Positions 10,560 to 22,600 of a stretch of 64,000 nucleotides of DNA are shown piece by piece. Source of the stretch: Acanthaster planci (lineage: Eukaryota > Echinodermata > Asteroidea > Valvatida > Acanthasteridae); contig NW_019091584.1 in the NCBI RefSeq assembly GCF_001949145.1, positions 342,174 to 406,173 of the forward strand. The letters run 5' to 3'. Made by a program: the position numbers and the translations under genes. The stretch's first letter is position 1. Every line of letters begins with the position of its first letter. The notes beneath the pieces were generated by a model. That model had not been told where the DNA came from. It was given only the letters and a program-made list of their open reading frames with translations, and did no database searches.

Positions 10560-13369
10560 AGTGGAAATTCAAGAGGCTAAGCTGGTCCCAGAAATCCACC
10601 AACACGGTAGCCATCAAGTTTGACGGCACGCCCTTCATGTACCTGGGCCAGGTCCTGCTGGGTTGCCACCATGGTAAAGACAAGAACACTGGCATTAAAA
10701 AGAAGTACAGGGAAAAAGTGGCCAAGGTAAGATCCTAGAGAGAACAGTAATGGACCTTACTCGGGGAAGCCATATGAATATGATCCCAGAGTCCTATCTT
10801 ATTTGATGTACCGGTAATCTGTTAAATGGGGTGGTACCAGACTATTTTAGGTTCCTTACATTTCATTGTATAAATTTGGCTAAAAACATTTAATGTTAAA
10901 ATACATGTAATCACAAATTTTAAATTTTTCATAAGCATAAATAATATTAAACTTGAAATGAAGTTCGATTTCAGTGCTTTCATTTTTATTCCTGGGTGCC
11001 CAAATATGAAGAGTTAACCTCACTTTCAAATCAATGTGACCTACATACATGTATATGTATTTTTCAGTAAAGCCAGTTGTGGATTTTTTTTACAAAACCT
11101 GAAAGGAATCCCATGCACAAAAATGTGACTTTTGGGTAAGCAAAGATGAAGCTTAACTGTTTAATTAATGAATTTTTAAACCAAATTTTTAAATAGAAAA
11201 TTTTAAAAAAGGAAAAAACAGATATTGACTGGCTGGCAAGTTGGTACCTGTGGTACATGTATGGGGAGAATAGTTTGACAAATCCTTTGAGAATATTATT
11301 TCGAGACGCATGTTGTGATTTTGAATATGTGTTGGAGTAACCTGAAGAATCGGTGTCCCATAAACACATGTACATTGTACCATAGGTTCACTGTAATAAC
11401 AGTCCAAAATTCACTTTTACACCAGAGTGCATGGTTTTTCTAAAAGAAAAATGACGTGGTGCATCCAAATGTTTCACCAATTTTGCTTAGGCTGTCCAGC
11501 TTTTGTTAGTTTGTTTGAGTTTTTGTTTGCAGTTTTGCTTTGGTTTCAGAACTTATTTATAGTGTAAAGTTTGTGACCAGCAGGTTTTTTTCCCAGAAAT
11601 AGAACCAGGCTCCCCCTAAAAGCAATTTTCTTCTACATGCAGAAAGGAAAAATCTCATGTGTAAATTCCTTCAAAGTGAGCGTTACACCTCATGAAGACC
11701 CCAATGATGATTACATGAAGAACCCCATAAAATTAGGTTTCCCTAGAAGTTTGTTTCTAGATCTGCCATTGTAAGTCTCTCCACAATGTTCCGCTAATTG
11801 TAAAATTTTAATTGGAACTTTGCATTGTATTTATGTACAGTGATCAATGTACAATTTGTCCAGATGTCTGTTTTTTGCTCTGAATAACTTAGAAAAGTTC
11901 CTAGATTGTGATTGCAATTGCTTGTTGAGTAAATTTATTTTTCCTCCCCGTCAGTCCAAGCAAGCATTCACCTATTCACTGACAAACATTCATTGCAGCG
12001 AACTCAGAGTAAAGAAGATGATTACAGGCCAACCAAGCGACTCTTGTCACCAGCGACAAAAAAGCTGGACTGCCCAGCTGTGATGAGCATCAAGAAAGTG
12101 GCCAAGTTTCCTGATTTTAAGGTATGACATGGAAAATCGTGCACCATGCAAATTATAAATTGTGCAGTGCCTAAAACCTCACTTTGTGGGCCAAGAGATA
12201 TCCAACCAAGCCTGAAAAATTTACACCGTAGTGAGTTAAAAATTTAAATGAAAATGTCACTTTTAAAACAATTTGGCTGATTTAAATGTTTGACAACCCT
12301 AAATGGTTCTAGCGCATCAGCAAGTCTGTCCCAAGCCACCGTGTCTCGTCAGGCCGTGGTTTANNNNNNNNNNNNNNNNNNNNNNNNNNNNNNNNNNNNN
12401 NNNNNNNNNNNNNNNNNNNNNNNNNNNNNNNNNNNNNNNNNNNNNNNNNNNNNNNNNNNNNNNNNNNNNNNNNNNNNNNNNNNNNNNNNNNNNNNNNNNN
12501 NNNNNNNNNNNNNNNNNNNNNNNNNNNNNNNNNNNNNNNNNNNNNNNNNNNNNNNNNNNNNNNNNNNNNNNNNNNNNNNNNNNNNNNNNNNNNNNNNNNN
12601 NNNNNNNNNNNNNNNNNNNNNNNNNNNNNNNNNNNNNNNNNNNNNNNNNNNNNNNNNNNNNNNNNNNNNNNNNNNNNNNNNNNNNNNNNNNNNNNNNNNN
12701 NNNNNNNNNNNNNNNNNNNNNNNNNNNNNNNNNNNNNNNNNNNNNNNNNNNNNNNNNNNNNNNNNNNNNNNNNNNNNNNNNNNNNNNNNNNNNNNNNNNN
12801 NNNNNNNNNNNNNNNNNNNNNNNNNNNNNNNNNNNNNNNNNNNNNNNNNNNNNNNNNCTCCTCTTTCTGTGGCATAAAAGGAGTGGGAGTGTTCCTCTTC
12901 CCACCTGGATGGAATGCCAGTCCATCACAGAGGTTGCTCCCAGCTAATGCTGGTACTCGGTTTTTTGGTGGGAGAGAGGCAAGCAGGTGACAAGTGGCTT
13001 GCCCAAGGCCACAACTTATAGCAAGCAGCTGGATTCAAACCCCCTGACCCTCTGATCAAGAATTGTGGTTCATTTAAAAATAAGCCCAGTATATTTACAG
13101 GTAGTTTAACCATAACGTCCTACAATGCACAAGCAGAAACATTGTAGAAATAACTGCTACGGTAGGCTACATCCCTTTGTCCTCACATCTTAACCTTTGA
13201 CATTTTTTTCCAACAGGTATCAGCTAATGCCACCACCCATACGAGGAGAAAAAAGTTCCAGGAGATTGGAGCTGTCATGAAAGAGACCCCAGAGGCTCTT
13301 AACCCAGAGATCAAGTTCTATCTGGAGATTCCAGTTGTCAGCCGCCACAAGAATCACCCAGTTGGCCTG
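10560..13369 (+). CDS. CARF/ALS2CR8-domain protein, three internal exons (partial)
   Basis: Exons 10560-10726, 11999-12121 and 13217-13369 join in phase (two bases, then 55, 41 and 51 codons) with GT donors and AG acceptors. The joined segment of 147 residues runs W..RLSW, then GTPFMYLGQVLLGCHHGKDKN, then LDCPAVMSIKKVAKFPDF, then IKFYLEIPVVSRHKNHP. The order (G-x-P-F followed by a C-x2-G turn, CPA.x.IKKV.KFP, and a YxxxxP..x.H end) matches my memory of the conserved domain of the calcium-responsive transcription factor CARF (ALS2CR8). In vertebrates CARF is a nuclear DNA-binding activator. The start, the N-terminal region and the remainder of the domain were not found. An assembly gap lies in the second intron, but the phases on either side agree, so no exon need be missing there. 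It could instead be a fragmentary paralogue. Family assignment is from motif recall only. Confidence 0.65.
12364..12857. other. Assembly gap (494 N)
   Basis: An unresolved run of N inside the intron between the second and third CARF-like exons. The right flank is a SINE, so an unresolved repeat is the likely cause. Confidence 0.95.
12895..13070 (-). mobile_element. tRNA-derived SINE fragment (second family)
   Basis: Contains the family blocks CCTGGATGGAATGCCAGTCC, CAAGTGGCTTGCCCAAGG and GGATTCAAACCCC (a reversed B box). The same blocks occur in order at 53605-53806, where the tRNA-like head is also present. The head is missing or diverged here, and the gap lies just upstream of the tail side. 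Confidence 0.75.
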
Positions 13370-14234
13370 GTAAGTTGTGGCCGACATTTTGCCGTTAAAT
13401 CTTTGCCTCCCCCTTAAAAAAAAAAGAATGCAAGAAATAATATTTGCACATCTGGCTGGCATGTTGTAGAGTACTGAGTTGAGTATTGTCCTTGCAGGTT
13501 AAGAAGAAAAAATGTAGAAAAGATATTTTGCATGTGGATTCAGTGGTGACTCTCACAATCATGGTCAATTCAAGCGAAGTGCCAGTTTTACCTCTTTACT
13601 GTGCCACACTTTGGTCCATAAATCTTGCTGACAAATCTGATCTTGGGTACAAGCCAGAATTACATGCAGTCTGCTGCGTAGGGATATTTCAGGAAAAAAA
13701 CAGGAGGGATTGACAGGAAAAAGTACCTGTTGTGTTATTTGACAACAGTGGAGGTATTTAAGAGACCTCCATGTTTTGCACATCTGCGGTACTTGAGTCA
13801 TGGAGATATGGGTGGATGGAATGGGGGAGTCTTTGGAAGGGTGCATAAAATCTTTCCTTTCAAAAATTGATTCTCCAAGTGTAATGAATGTAATGTAATG
13901 AATAAAACTTATTAATATCCACTCCCTAGGGTGTATGTAAAATCCTTAAATCTCAAAAAAAATAAAGGTTCTTGTATTGGTAAAATTTCCATTTTAAAGG
14001 CGGTACTCTGACAGGAATTTGTGCAGGTACATACATGTACATGTCTGTAACTTGAAATTCTTGGTTACTTTGAAGAACCAACAAAGCTTAAGTGTGTTGA
14101 TCAAAGAGACAAACTAATTGAATTGGTTTTGCTATGAAAGCATACATATTTGTCTTGAAATACACTGTAGATTTAAATTCGAGTTGTGAATGCGTGAGAT
14201 CCCCTGCAGCAGTATATTTTTGTGCAGTTCATGT

Positions 14235-14345
14235 GTACTGTGGAGAAAGGCAAGCAGGGGTGAAGGGGCTTGCCAAGGGCCACAACATACTGCCAGCAGC
14301 TGGGTCCGAACCTCCAACCCTAACCACTTGGCCACATGCCCCCTT
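14235..14345 (-). mobile_element. SINE fragment (second tRNA-derived family)
   Basis: Short fragment with GGCAAGCAGGGGTGAAGG, GGCTTGCCAAGGGCCAC, CAGCTGGGTCCGAACC and AACCACTTGGCCACATGC. These are in the same order as in the longer copies at 12895-13070 and 53605-53806. The minus strand reads as a tRNA-like A box and B box. Confidence 0.65.
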
Positions 14346-16165
14346 TTTGGAAGAAGCTACGTGTTCATGTACATGTACACGTACAATATACGAATAAATT
14401 TCTGTAATTTCAGCATCTTCATCCTGTCAGTGGGGGATTGGACAATCTAAAAGTCCCACTTATAAGAGTCCGAATTTGGTTATAAAATGTAAGAACATTT
14501 TGTTTACAATATGCAAATATATTGTTAGGCCTGGAGTTTGGTCATTGAGCCCACAGGCAAGTTGGAGTTTTTATCAAAAACCGGTATCTATTCTGAGTTC
14601 CCAAAGAAAGGCTGACAGTTAAAGTTTGTGTATCATGAACGAGGCAGGCGCCCTCACTTGATGGGCTATTTACAATGTACATGTACATGTACATGTACTG
14701 TATATACACGTGTATAGGTCTGCCTGGTAGTCAAGAGATCAGTATTGATTGTCATGGGGCTATTGAATGACCTTAAGTTTGTGTGTACACAGTAGGAAGG
14801 TGGATTACATGGGTAAGTTACTGTACATACACACGTCACAGTGGTATGCTGGGGCATGCAGTGAGTCCAGTGTACAATCTGATAATGTAGTGACCGAGAA
14901 GGAAAAGACAGAGCAGTGGGGTAAAACTGGCCAGTGGATATGTACACACCCAATTGTACATGTACTTATAAATACATGTAGGCCTATTATGCCTACTATT
15001 TCAATTCTCGTCCTGCCTGTGATAAAATAAGTAGAGTGTACATGTATGTACTGATACATGTATCTCTATCGTCTGGTGCATTTGTTCATCATTTAATAAC
15101 AAGTGACTTGTACTAGTACAGTGACCCACAAACAACTCAGTACATCGTAGAGCAAGGGGTCCTTGCTGCATGGTATACTTGTGCATATGTGTACAAAAAG
15201 GGATGTCACCTCAAGACCCCATGGCATTGATGTGGTGCATGCACTGTATCAACCGGCAGTCACCTTTTATCAGCAGTTGTTATGCCTGCACTGTGTATTA
15301 TAAATTGTGACCTTTTTCGCGAGGGGACAGGCATGTGGATTTTGAAGAAAAACATTTTTGAGATAATCGCAAAAGAAGTTTCTCCCGTTTTAAAACTGCA
15401 ATTAGCTTTGATTCTGAAATATCTTTATGCACTAAAGAAACTTCCACATGATTATTTGAAAGGTACCGGTACACCTCTGTGTGAACCCTGAAAATAGAAT
15501 GAAAACGGTAGTTATGTAATAAGTCAAATTAATTAGTAAAGGTGTCTGTTCCGTCATAAAAACAAAAATCCACGCTTTACACTTCTGCTCCCCAGTTCAG
15601 TGTATTTTTCCATAGGGAAGGGGCACACATGTTTATGCATATGCAGCTGTGAATGTAACAAAGATGCCCATCCCTTCACGAGAACAAAAGACTCACTGTT
15701 ATGCCTTTCTGCAGGTACGTTTGGTACGTTTTTTCAAGGGCAGGCATGTTGGCGTCTCTTCCTGAAAACACTGAATTCAGTTATTGAGGTGCTTCCCCCC
15801 GGACATTATTTCAGTTTCGAGATGATTTTTGCTTATACTAAGTACATGTACAGGTACGTCAAAATGGATTCCAGTAAGTACAGATTTTAAAGCCACATGT
15901 GGGTACATGACATGGTGAAAAAATTTGAAATAAAAAATGTTATTTTTGACAGGCCTATCCCTTCTTGAAATGGGTGATGAAATGAGACACATTTCAAATT
16001 TCCTTTTTCAAAGCACTGTGATATGCTGCAGGGGCACCTTACTTTTAGTTCACATAGTAGTCTGTGCTAGTGTTGAAGGAATGCAGAATTACCAATATGC
16101 ATATACTATGTATGTACACATACATACATGTATATGTGTATTCATGTACATACGTACCTTATATG

Positions 16166-16430
16166 GGTAATTCCAGAAATTAGGGGTCCAAAAAGTGTGA
16201 CATTTTTGTGTCTCTGTTACATGTAACCTTTGTTGTTTGACATGGAAATATTGCTGGAATTGATTTCAAACTACATGTATTACTACCATGACTACCGGTA
16301 TTTGTTTGGCAGGTAATCTGCATTAATTCACCACTCTTGGAAATTAGAAAATGTGTTCTGAACGTATGACATCATATGTCAGTTGTGACAGGGACATGAA
16401 AAAAAAGGACCCCTAATTTCTGGAATTACC
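16166..16430. mobile_element. MITE with GGTAATTCCAGAAATTAG termini
   Basis: A 265-bp element with near-perfect terminal inverted repeats, GGTAATTCCAGAAATTAGGG at the left and CCCTAATTTCTGGAATTACC at the right. TATA-like flanks are present but the target duplication is not resolved. It is non-coding. A second copy lies at 19252-19480 inside the PLP-enzyme gene. Confidence 0.85.
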
Positions 16431-16612
16431 TATATACATGTATGCACATGTATACATGTACATATTCGTGTACATGTATGTACCATATATTGCACTGTTG
16501 GATGCCTCATGTAGGAGTTCGGTTTCACAAAATTGTGTCCAAAATCTCCCATTACTTTCAGGAGTATGCCAAGACCCTGCCTCCCAGGGTAAGTCGTCCC
16601 TCGGCACGCAGG

Positions 16613-19600
16613 ATGACGTTTTGGGAGGTGAAGAGGGCCGCCCAGCGCCTAAAAAACTTCATCAACATGACTCCCATCCACAGGAGCGCCACGGTGGACC
16701 AGCTGACGGGCCGCAAGGTCTTCTTCAAGGCTGAGCTATTCCAGAAGACAGGCTCCTTCAAGATCCGGGGAGCTCTGAATGCTGTAAGTGTCGCAATCTT
16801 TCACCAATTAAGGTTGAAGGTGGAAGGCGTGCAGCCACCGATTTTACAAAACCATACAGAGTGGTTTATCTTCAATCAGGCTACATTTTCTTGGCAAAAG
16901 TTGTGCAGCGAATTCTGGCATATTTTACGAAAGTTTGCATTGTGTAAGTTTGCAACTTAAACAACAAATAATGGCGTAGAGTACCCATAACTTCAGCAGT
17001 CATTAGCATGAGTTGTGCCAAATAAAGTGGAAATTAACAATTAATGATTCATGTTCATTCAGTGCTCTTCATTTGGTAATCTTAAATAAGGTTTACAGTT
17101 GTGCAAAAAAGTTGTGTGTTTGTTGAAGGTAATGAAACACGTGTTTGACTGAGAGAGCCTTAATGGACCATAAGTGCATTCCACTGTTGTGATACAAATA
17201 TGTGGCAGAAGGCTTACGCATGATGTGAAGTTATGCCAAGTCCTGTGAAATTGGCTGTAGTACATGTACCTGTAAGTCAGCGTTGTGTCTGCCCGTGGGG
17301 CTGCAGACCTAATTGTACATCAACCTTTTGTTGTTGTACATGCCTGCCCAGGAGGGAGAATTTGTGAAAGATAGTGGGGAAAAACCAACTAAGCTGTGAA
17401 GACATGTTGAATATCTTACACACTACCATGTAACTTTCAAACTACAAACTTAGGTTGTTTTGGGGCATTGTGTTGTCGAATTCACAGCTCTTTAGTCTGT
17501 CCAACCATCGCTACTGGCATATTTTCATGGATATTTTGCATGTTTCTCAGATGAATGTGCATTGGTTAGCAGCACATGATTTGTGGGATTGCACACTGAT
17601 GGTCAAGTTTCATCAGGAAGCATGTGTCAACCATTTATCAATTTTGCCTGGTAACCTGTGCATAGAATGGCCTTACAAGATCACATAAACATACAGTACT
17701 GTACCAGTGTTTCCAAAATTTGTGGCCCCCCAACAAACAACTTTAACCCCCCTCCGCACAAAAAAATGGTTCTGGATCCACCCTTACCCTGATTGAGCAT
17801 TTGCCAAGTGTCTTTAACAAACAACTGTGCTTAAACTTGCATGTGAACTAGTAATCAAGTACATGTACTGTACTTTCACATGTGGTTTCTTGTGAACAGA
17901 AGTTACCTCAGAACCTGTGCATGTTTTTTTTTTTTTGGCTGTAGATTCTGTGTTTGAGGGAAAGAAGTGTGCCTTTCAATGGTGTGGTAAGTAAATTGTA
18001 CATTTATGAAAGCTTCACATGATTTATTTTAATGCACTTACCGGTAAATTCTCCCAAAGATTCTGTCTTGCAATCGGTTAAGGGTGTTATTCACTACTTT
18101 GATATTTTCAAACTTTCCAAAAGGACAGCCTTATTCTGAAAGAACAACCAAGTTACTGTGCCATGAGCAAACAAACTTTCTTGTAATTCGTGCCATTTTT
18201 CCGTTCTCAGAAAAAGAGGTTTAGAAGCATTTTGGGGGTTAGGGTAAGACCATGCATACTGGCACCATAGCTGTGGGGACTACACACATGTTGAATGATG
18301 GTTATGGGGACAAATATTTGTCCGTGCTCCTCGGTCATAAATTTGCCGTCTCCCTCCCCCATGCTCTGCTGGCTAAGGCATACATACATTCTAACAGAAA
18401 TTTGTTACATGCTCCCAATGCACTCCAGGCCAAGTGCCCTCAAACCTGTGTGCGCATGTAGTGATTTCCTATCAAGAGATATCATTGCCATATAAACAAC
18501 ATGCCATCTCTTTGCATGGGGTAGATACAGTAGTTCTGACACACTACAGAATTTGGTGCAACCATTTACATTAAGGAAAAGCCAAAACAAATACCTTCAA
18601 TGGATTCCAAGTTCAAACTTCTGCAGTGCATGTATATGGGGAACTCATGGTTCAGTAAAAGTTAAAAATTCAAAGAAATAAAGTGCTTTTGTAAGGGCTT
18701 CCAGAGCTATCAAAATCCTGAAAAATGTTGTCCTAGAAAGTCACAGAAAAGTCCTGGAAAAATTAGACAAAAATACGGTGTATTCTTGGAAATCAAGAAA
18801 ATGCAAGGGTTATTTTTGACAGACTGCGTTTGATTTGATGACAGAATAATGATAAATTTACAGGTTATTCTATTTGCCTCGAGCAGAAGCACCCCGTAAT
18901 CAGTTGAAAAGAGCAGCCTTGGTTGGGAATACTCATTTTGTCGGTAGCGATGCAACTGCAACGCTTGCGTTTCCTAGTCATTTGTGAACCAGTGATGCGC
19001 ACGTAGTACCAAAGGAGCCTCCATTGCTAAGGAAATAGCGCCCTCTTTTGGTCCAGCTCAAGGCCCATTGTAGTGGCTGCAGCAGTCTTCCACTTCATAA
19101 TGCCAAACCACTGTTAGTCCTGTAGGGTCCTGGAAAAGTCATGGAATTTGGTTTTCAGATTTCTGTGGGAACCTTGATTGTGTCCTAAGGCATTCAGATT
19201 AAAAGTACAGCTGTCTGAAACACAAATCATAGAGCTTGTTATGTGGATATGGGTAATTCCAGAAATTAGGGGTCTTTTTTTCCTTGTGTCCCTGTCACAT
19301 CTGACATATGATTTTGTAAGTTCAAAACACATTTCCTAATATCCAAGAGTGATGAATTAATGCAAAGTACCTGCCAAACAAATAAATCAATTCTGGTGAT
19401 TCCGGTGTCAAATAACAAAGGTCAGATGTAACAGGGACACAAAAATGTCACACTTTTGGACTCCTAATTTCTGGAATTGTATACACGTAGGTGACACACA
19501 GTAGTGGCAACCATGGCCAAGGATTAGCCTACGCTGCTCAACTTACGGGTACGCAATGCACGGTGGTGGTCCCCCATAACACACCCGGCGTTAAGGTTCA

Positions 19601-22600
19601 GGCCATCATGAACTATGGAGCTTCCGTGATCTTCTGTGAGCCCACCCAGGCTTCAAGGTTAGTAAAGACTTTGAGACTCTTTGCACCTGTGCATACACAA
19701 GTGCAAATTGAATCAGTCAATTCAGACTCAAGTAAGGGAATGGCTTTGTTGTCAATTATGAAACCTTTACAGTAGTGACTGGTAGGTCCAGCGTGGAGCA
19801 AAGCGGCTATGCCCCTCTCCCCATAAAGGGACAAAAAACTATTTGTTTACGAGTTATGTTCATTTTTAAGATGTATCCCAGCGTCAAAAGTTTTAGGGGA
19901 GTATTCAAAAATTCAAAACCTTCACATTCATGTGTATTAATCTGTGTTATTGTGTGGATACTCATGGATTTTGTACTTGCCCATGTACATGCACAGAAGT
20001 GTACATGTACACTGTATGTTCAACAGTACTATATGCTAGCTTCGGGTTATAACAATGCTGGTGTAGACATTTTCTCCCCCTGTCAAGTTCTTTATCTCCA
20101 AGTTCACAATGTAGGAGCATTGTGTAGGGGTGTATATTAAACATGTAAATAGGGTGATGCCAGCGTCAGTCCTACATGGCCAACTGGACACAAAATCAAT
20201 CATGGTTATTGTAACTTCACTTCAGTCAGTTTGGGAAGTTTCTGAGCATTAGAACCTTGGGTGGGTTCTGGATGATTATTTACAGTACATTTATGATCTT
20301 TTTCAGGTCAGAAACTTGTGCCAGAGTACAAGAAGAGGAAGGGTATCATTATATATCACCCTATGATGATTATGATGTCATTGCTGGCCAGGTAAACCAA
20401 CTTTGTATCTGCTCCCTGCTCATTCACCTGGCCCTTTCAAAAATTTGATGACGAGTCCCACGTACTAGTCTGATGCATGAAACATGTGGTGAACTCGAGC
20501 AAAGCTTTAAACGTCTGTGGTCCAAAGAAGTATTTTACAGGGAAACATGATAAGTGAGCATACACATGGCTGTATGGGCCTGCTAGGCCTACATGGAGTA
20601 TGAATCAGGCATCAATTGAAATGGAGACTAACCCGGAACACCAGCATTGTTATTCCGTGAAGAAAGGTAAGGTTTTGCAGTTGCTTACAAGTACTTTTCT
20701 GTTGTCTGTCAGGGTACAATTGGCTTGGAGCTCTTAGAGCAGTGCCCTGATGTGCAAGCTGTTCTCATACCAACCAGCGGGGGAGGGCTGGCCAGTGGTA
20801 TAGCAACGGCCGTCAAAGGACGCAACAAACAAGTCCAAAGTAAGACATGCCTATCCTTGCAATGTCCGTCTTGAAGTCATTAAGACCTGTTTTATTCCAA
20901 CTGAGTTTGTTGCATGTGGTGTACATGTACATACATGTACACTCCTGAGAAGGGCATAGTGTGTCACCCAAAAGGCTCAATCGTGATGAATGTTTGTTCA
21001 AACTGCAATTTCGTTTGTCTTTTTAACTTCGGCCCTTTTTTTGTAGCACTGATCAATATTTCATTTGTCAGCTCCAAAAGTTTTGGCTCAGTTCCTCTTT
21101 GTCACTGCAGAGGCAGCGAGTGTCAAGTTTGATGTGTTGAGTATAGATTCTTCAAGGTTCAAATGCCAAACACAGTTGTTGCAATCACCTCAGATTTGCT
21201 GTTTTATGCTGGGAAAGTGTCGTCATTTCACATGTGCTTTTTTGAACTTAGTTTTCTGTGTGGAGCCTGAGGGAAAGGACCTAGAGAAATCGCTTCGACA
21301 TGGTGAGTTACCTCAAAGATTGTGAATGTACACATTGTGACATGTCCTGCCGAAGCAAACTTTTGAAAGCGATAAAGCAACGATGAAACCTCTGTCCTTT
21401 TGCATTCACATGACCACAGCTTCATATCCATTGGTGCTACTGTAAAAAATGAGATGTCAAAATGGGCAGAGGGAAATTTTGATTCAATCCCTCCTAATTA
21501 TTTTCTGTTAGATTCTAATAACTAAGTGCAGGGTCCAGCTAAGAAAGTAGATACCCTTCCTTTGGTGGCATATATACATGTATGTCTAAAAGATATTGTA
21601 AACAGACCAAATTTACCATCTAAAGTCAGTCTTTTACAAATGAGATGGACCATTGAGTTGCACCCATGGGTGCACCCATTGCATGTTTGTTGAACAAGTC
21701 TTTCCTTGATGCCAGGGAAGAGATTGTGGCCCAACCCACCACGCTCGCTTACGACAGTCGCCGACGCCATCCGCACTCAACAGCTGGGAAAGTTGACTTT
21801 CCCCATCCTCAGGGAAAAGGCGGAGAAGGAGGTCTTTACCGTGGTAAGTGACCAATGGGCCCCCATGTCAAAGTGAAGCACACGCTTGTTTGCTCTCTGT
21901 GGGACTGCATGTAGGAAAGTTTAATCTCAGAACTGTCAGCAAATGACATCTTCGTTTGGATAGGGCAGGGACCCTCGTAACTCTGGAATGCTGAAAACAG
22001 TGGAGTCTACAGATGTTTTTCTCAGTAGCTCTAAACTGATGGAACCAGCTACCTCGTCCAGCATTGCAAATCCATCAGTATTTTTAATTGTTTTCATTTT
22101 TGGTATACACTGTAAAGAATAACCAACACCAGCTGCCGAAAGGGTAACTCAACAAAAGAAATGTACAAATTAAAATACATGTACAATAACACGAGTCCAC
22201 ATGACATAAGACACAAAGGGGAAGAAGTGTTTCTTCTGAAACAGGCTTTCAATTAATTTTCTTGGTTTTAAGTGATTTCATTCATACTTCCTTGTTATTG
22301 TGTGTATGCAAACCTGATCATTTTCATGAATGCCACGCATAGCAAACTTTAAATTATTATGACTGCTAACCAAGCCAAACGGCTTGACTGTTCAAGGAAG
22401 GTTGTATACCCAGTTCAAGCAAGCATTTCAGCATTTATTTTTTCTTCTATTGGGCAAAAACACCCTTCATACATTTGACTGGAGCCCTTCATTCTGTCTT
22501 TGAAACTCCAGCTTTAAAAATGATTGTTGTACTGGAAAGCTGTTTTTATTTTATTGAGTAATTTTCTTACTGTCGGCTTACTCCTCATGGATTAAGAAGT

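Larger units (their letters stand above)
13370..16561 (+). other. Region between CARF-like exons and PLP-enzyme gene
   Basis: The C-terminal exons of the CARF-like gene would be expected here, but I could not identify one. It contains a SINE fragment (14235-14345), TACATGTAC clusters and a MITE (16166-16430). Some plausible splice acceptors exist, for example TCCTTGCAG at 13490-13498, but the downstream frames show no match to the CARF domain. Confidence 0.35.

Noticed and set aside
12290-12947. Long apparent frames across the assembly gap
   Set aside because: They consist almost entirely of N and only look open because unknown bases give no stops.
13499-13713. Possible next exon of the CARF-like gene after a good acceptor (TCCTTGCAG)
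   Set aside because: The translated segment (VKKKKCRKDILHVD...) does not resemble the CARF domain continuation, and no donor-bounded end was found.
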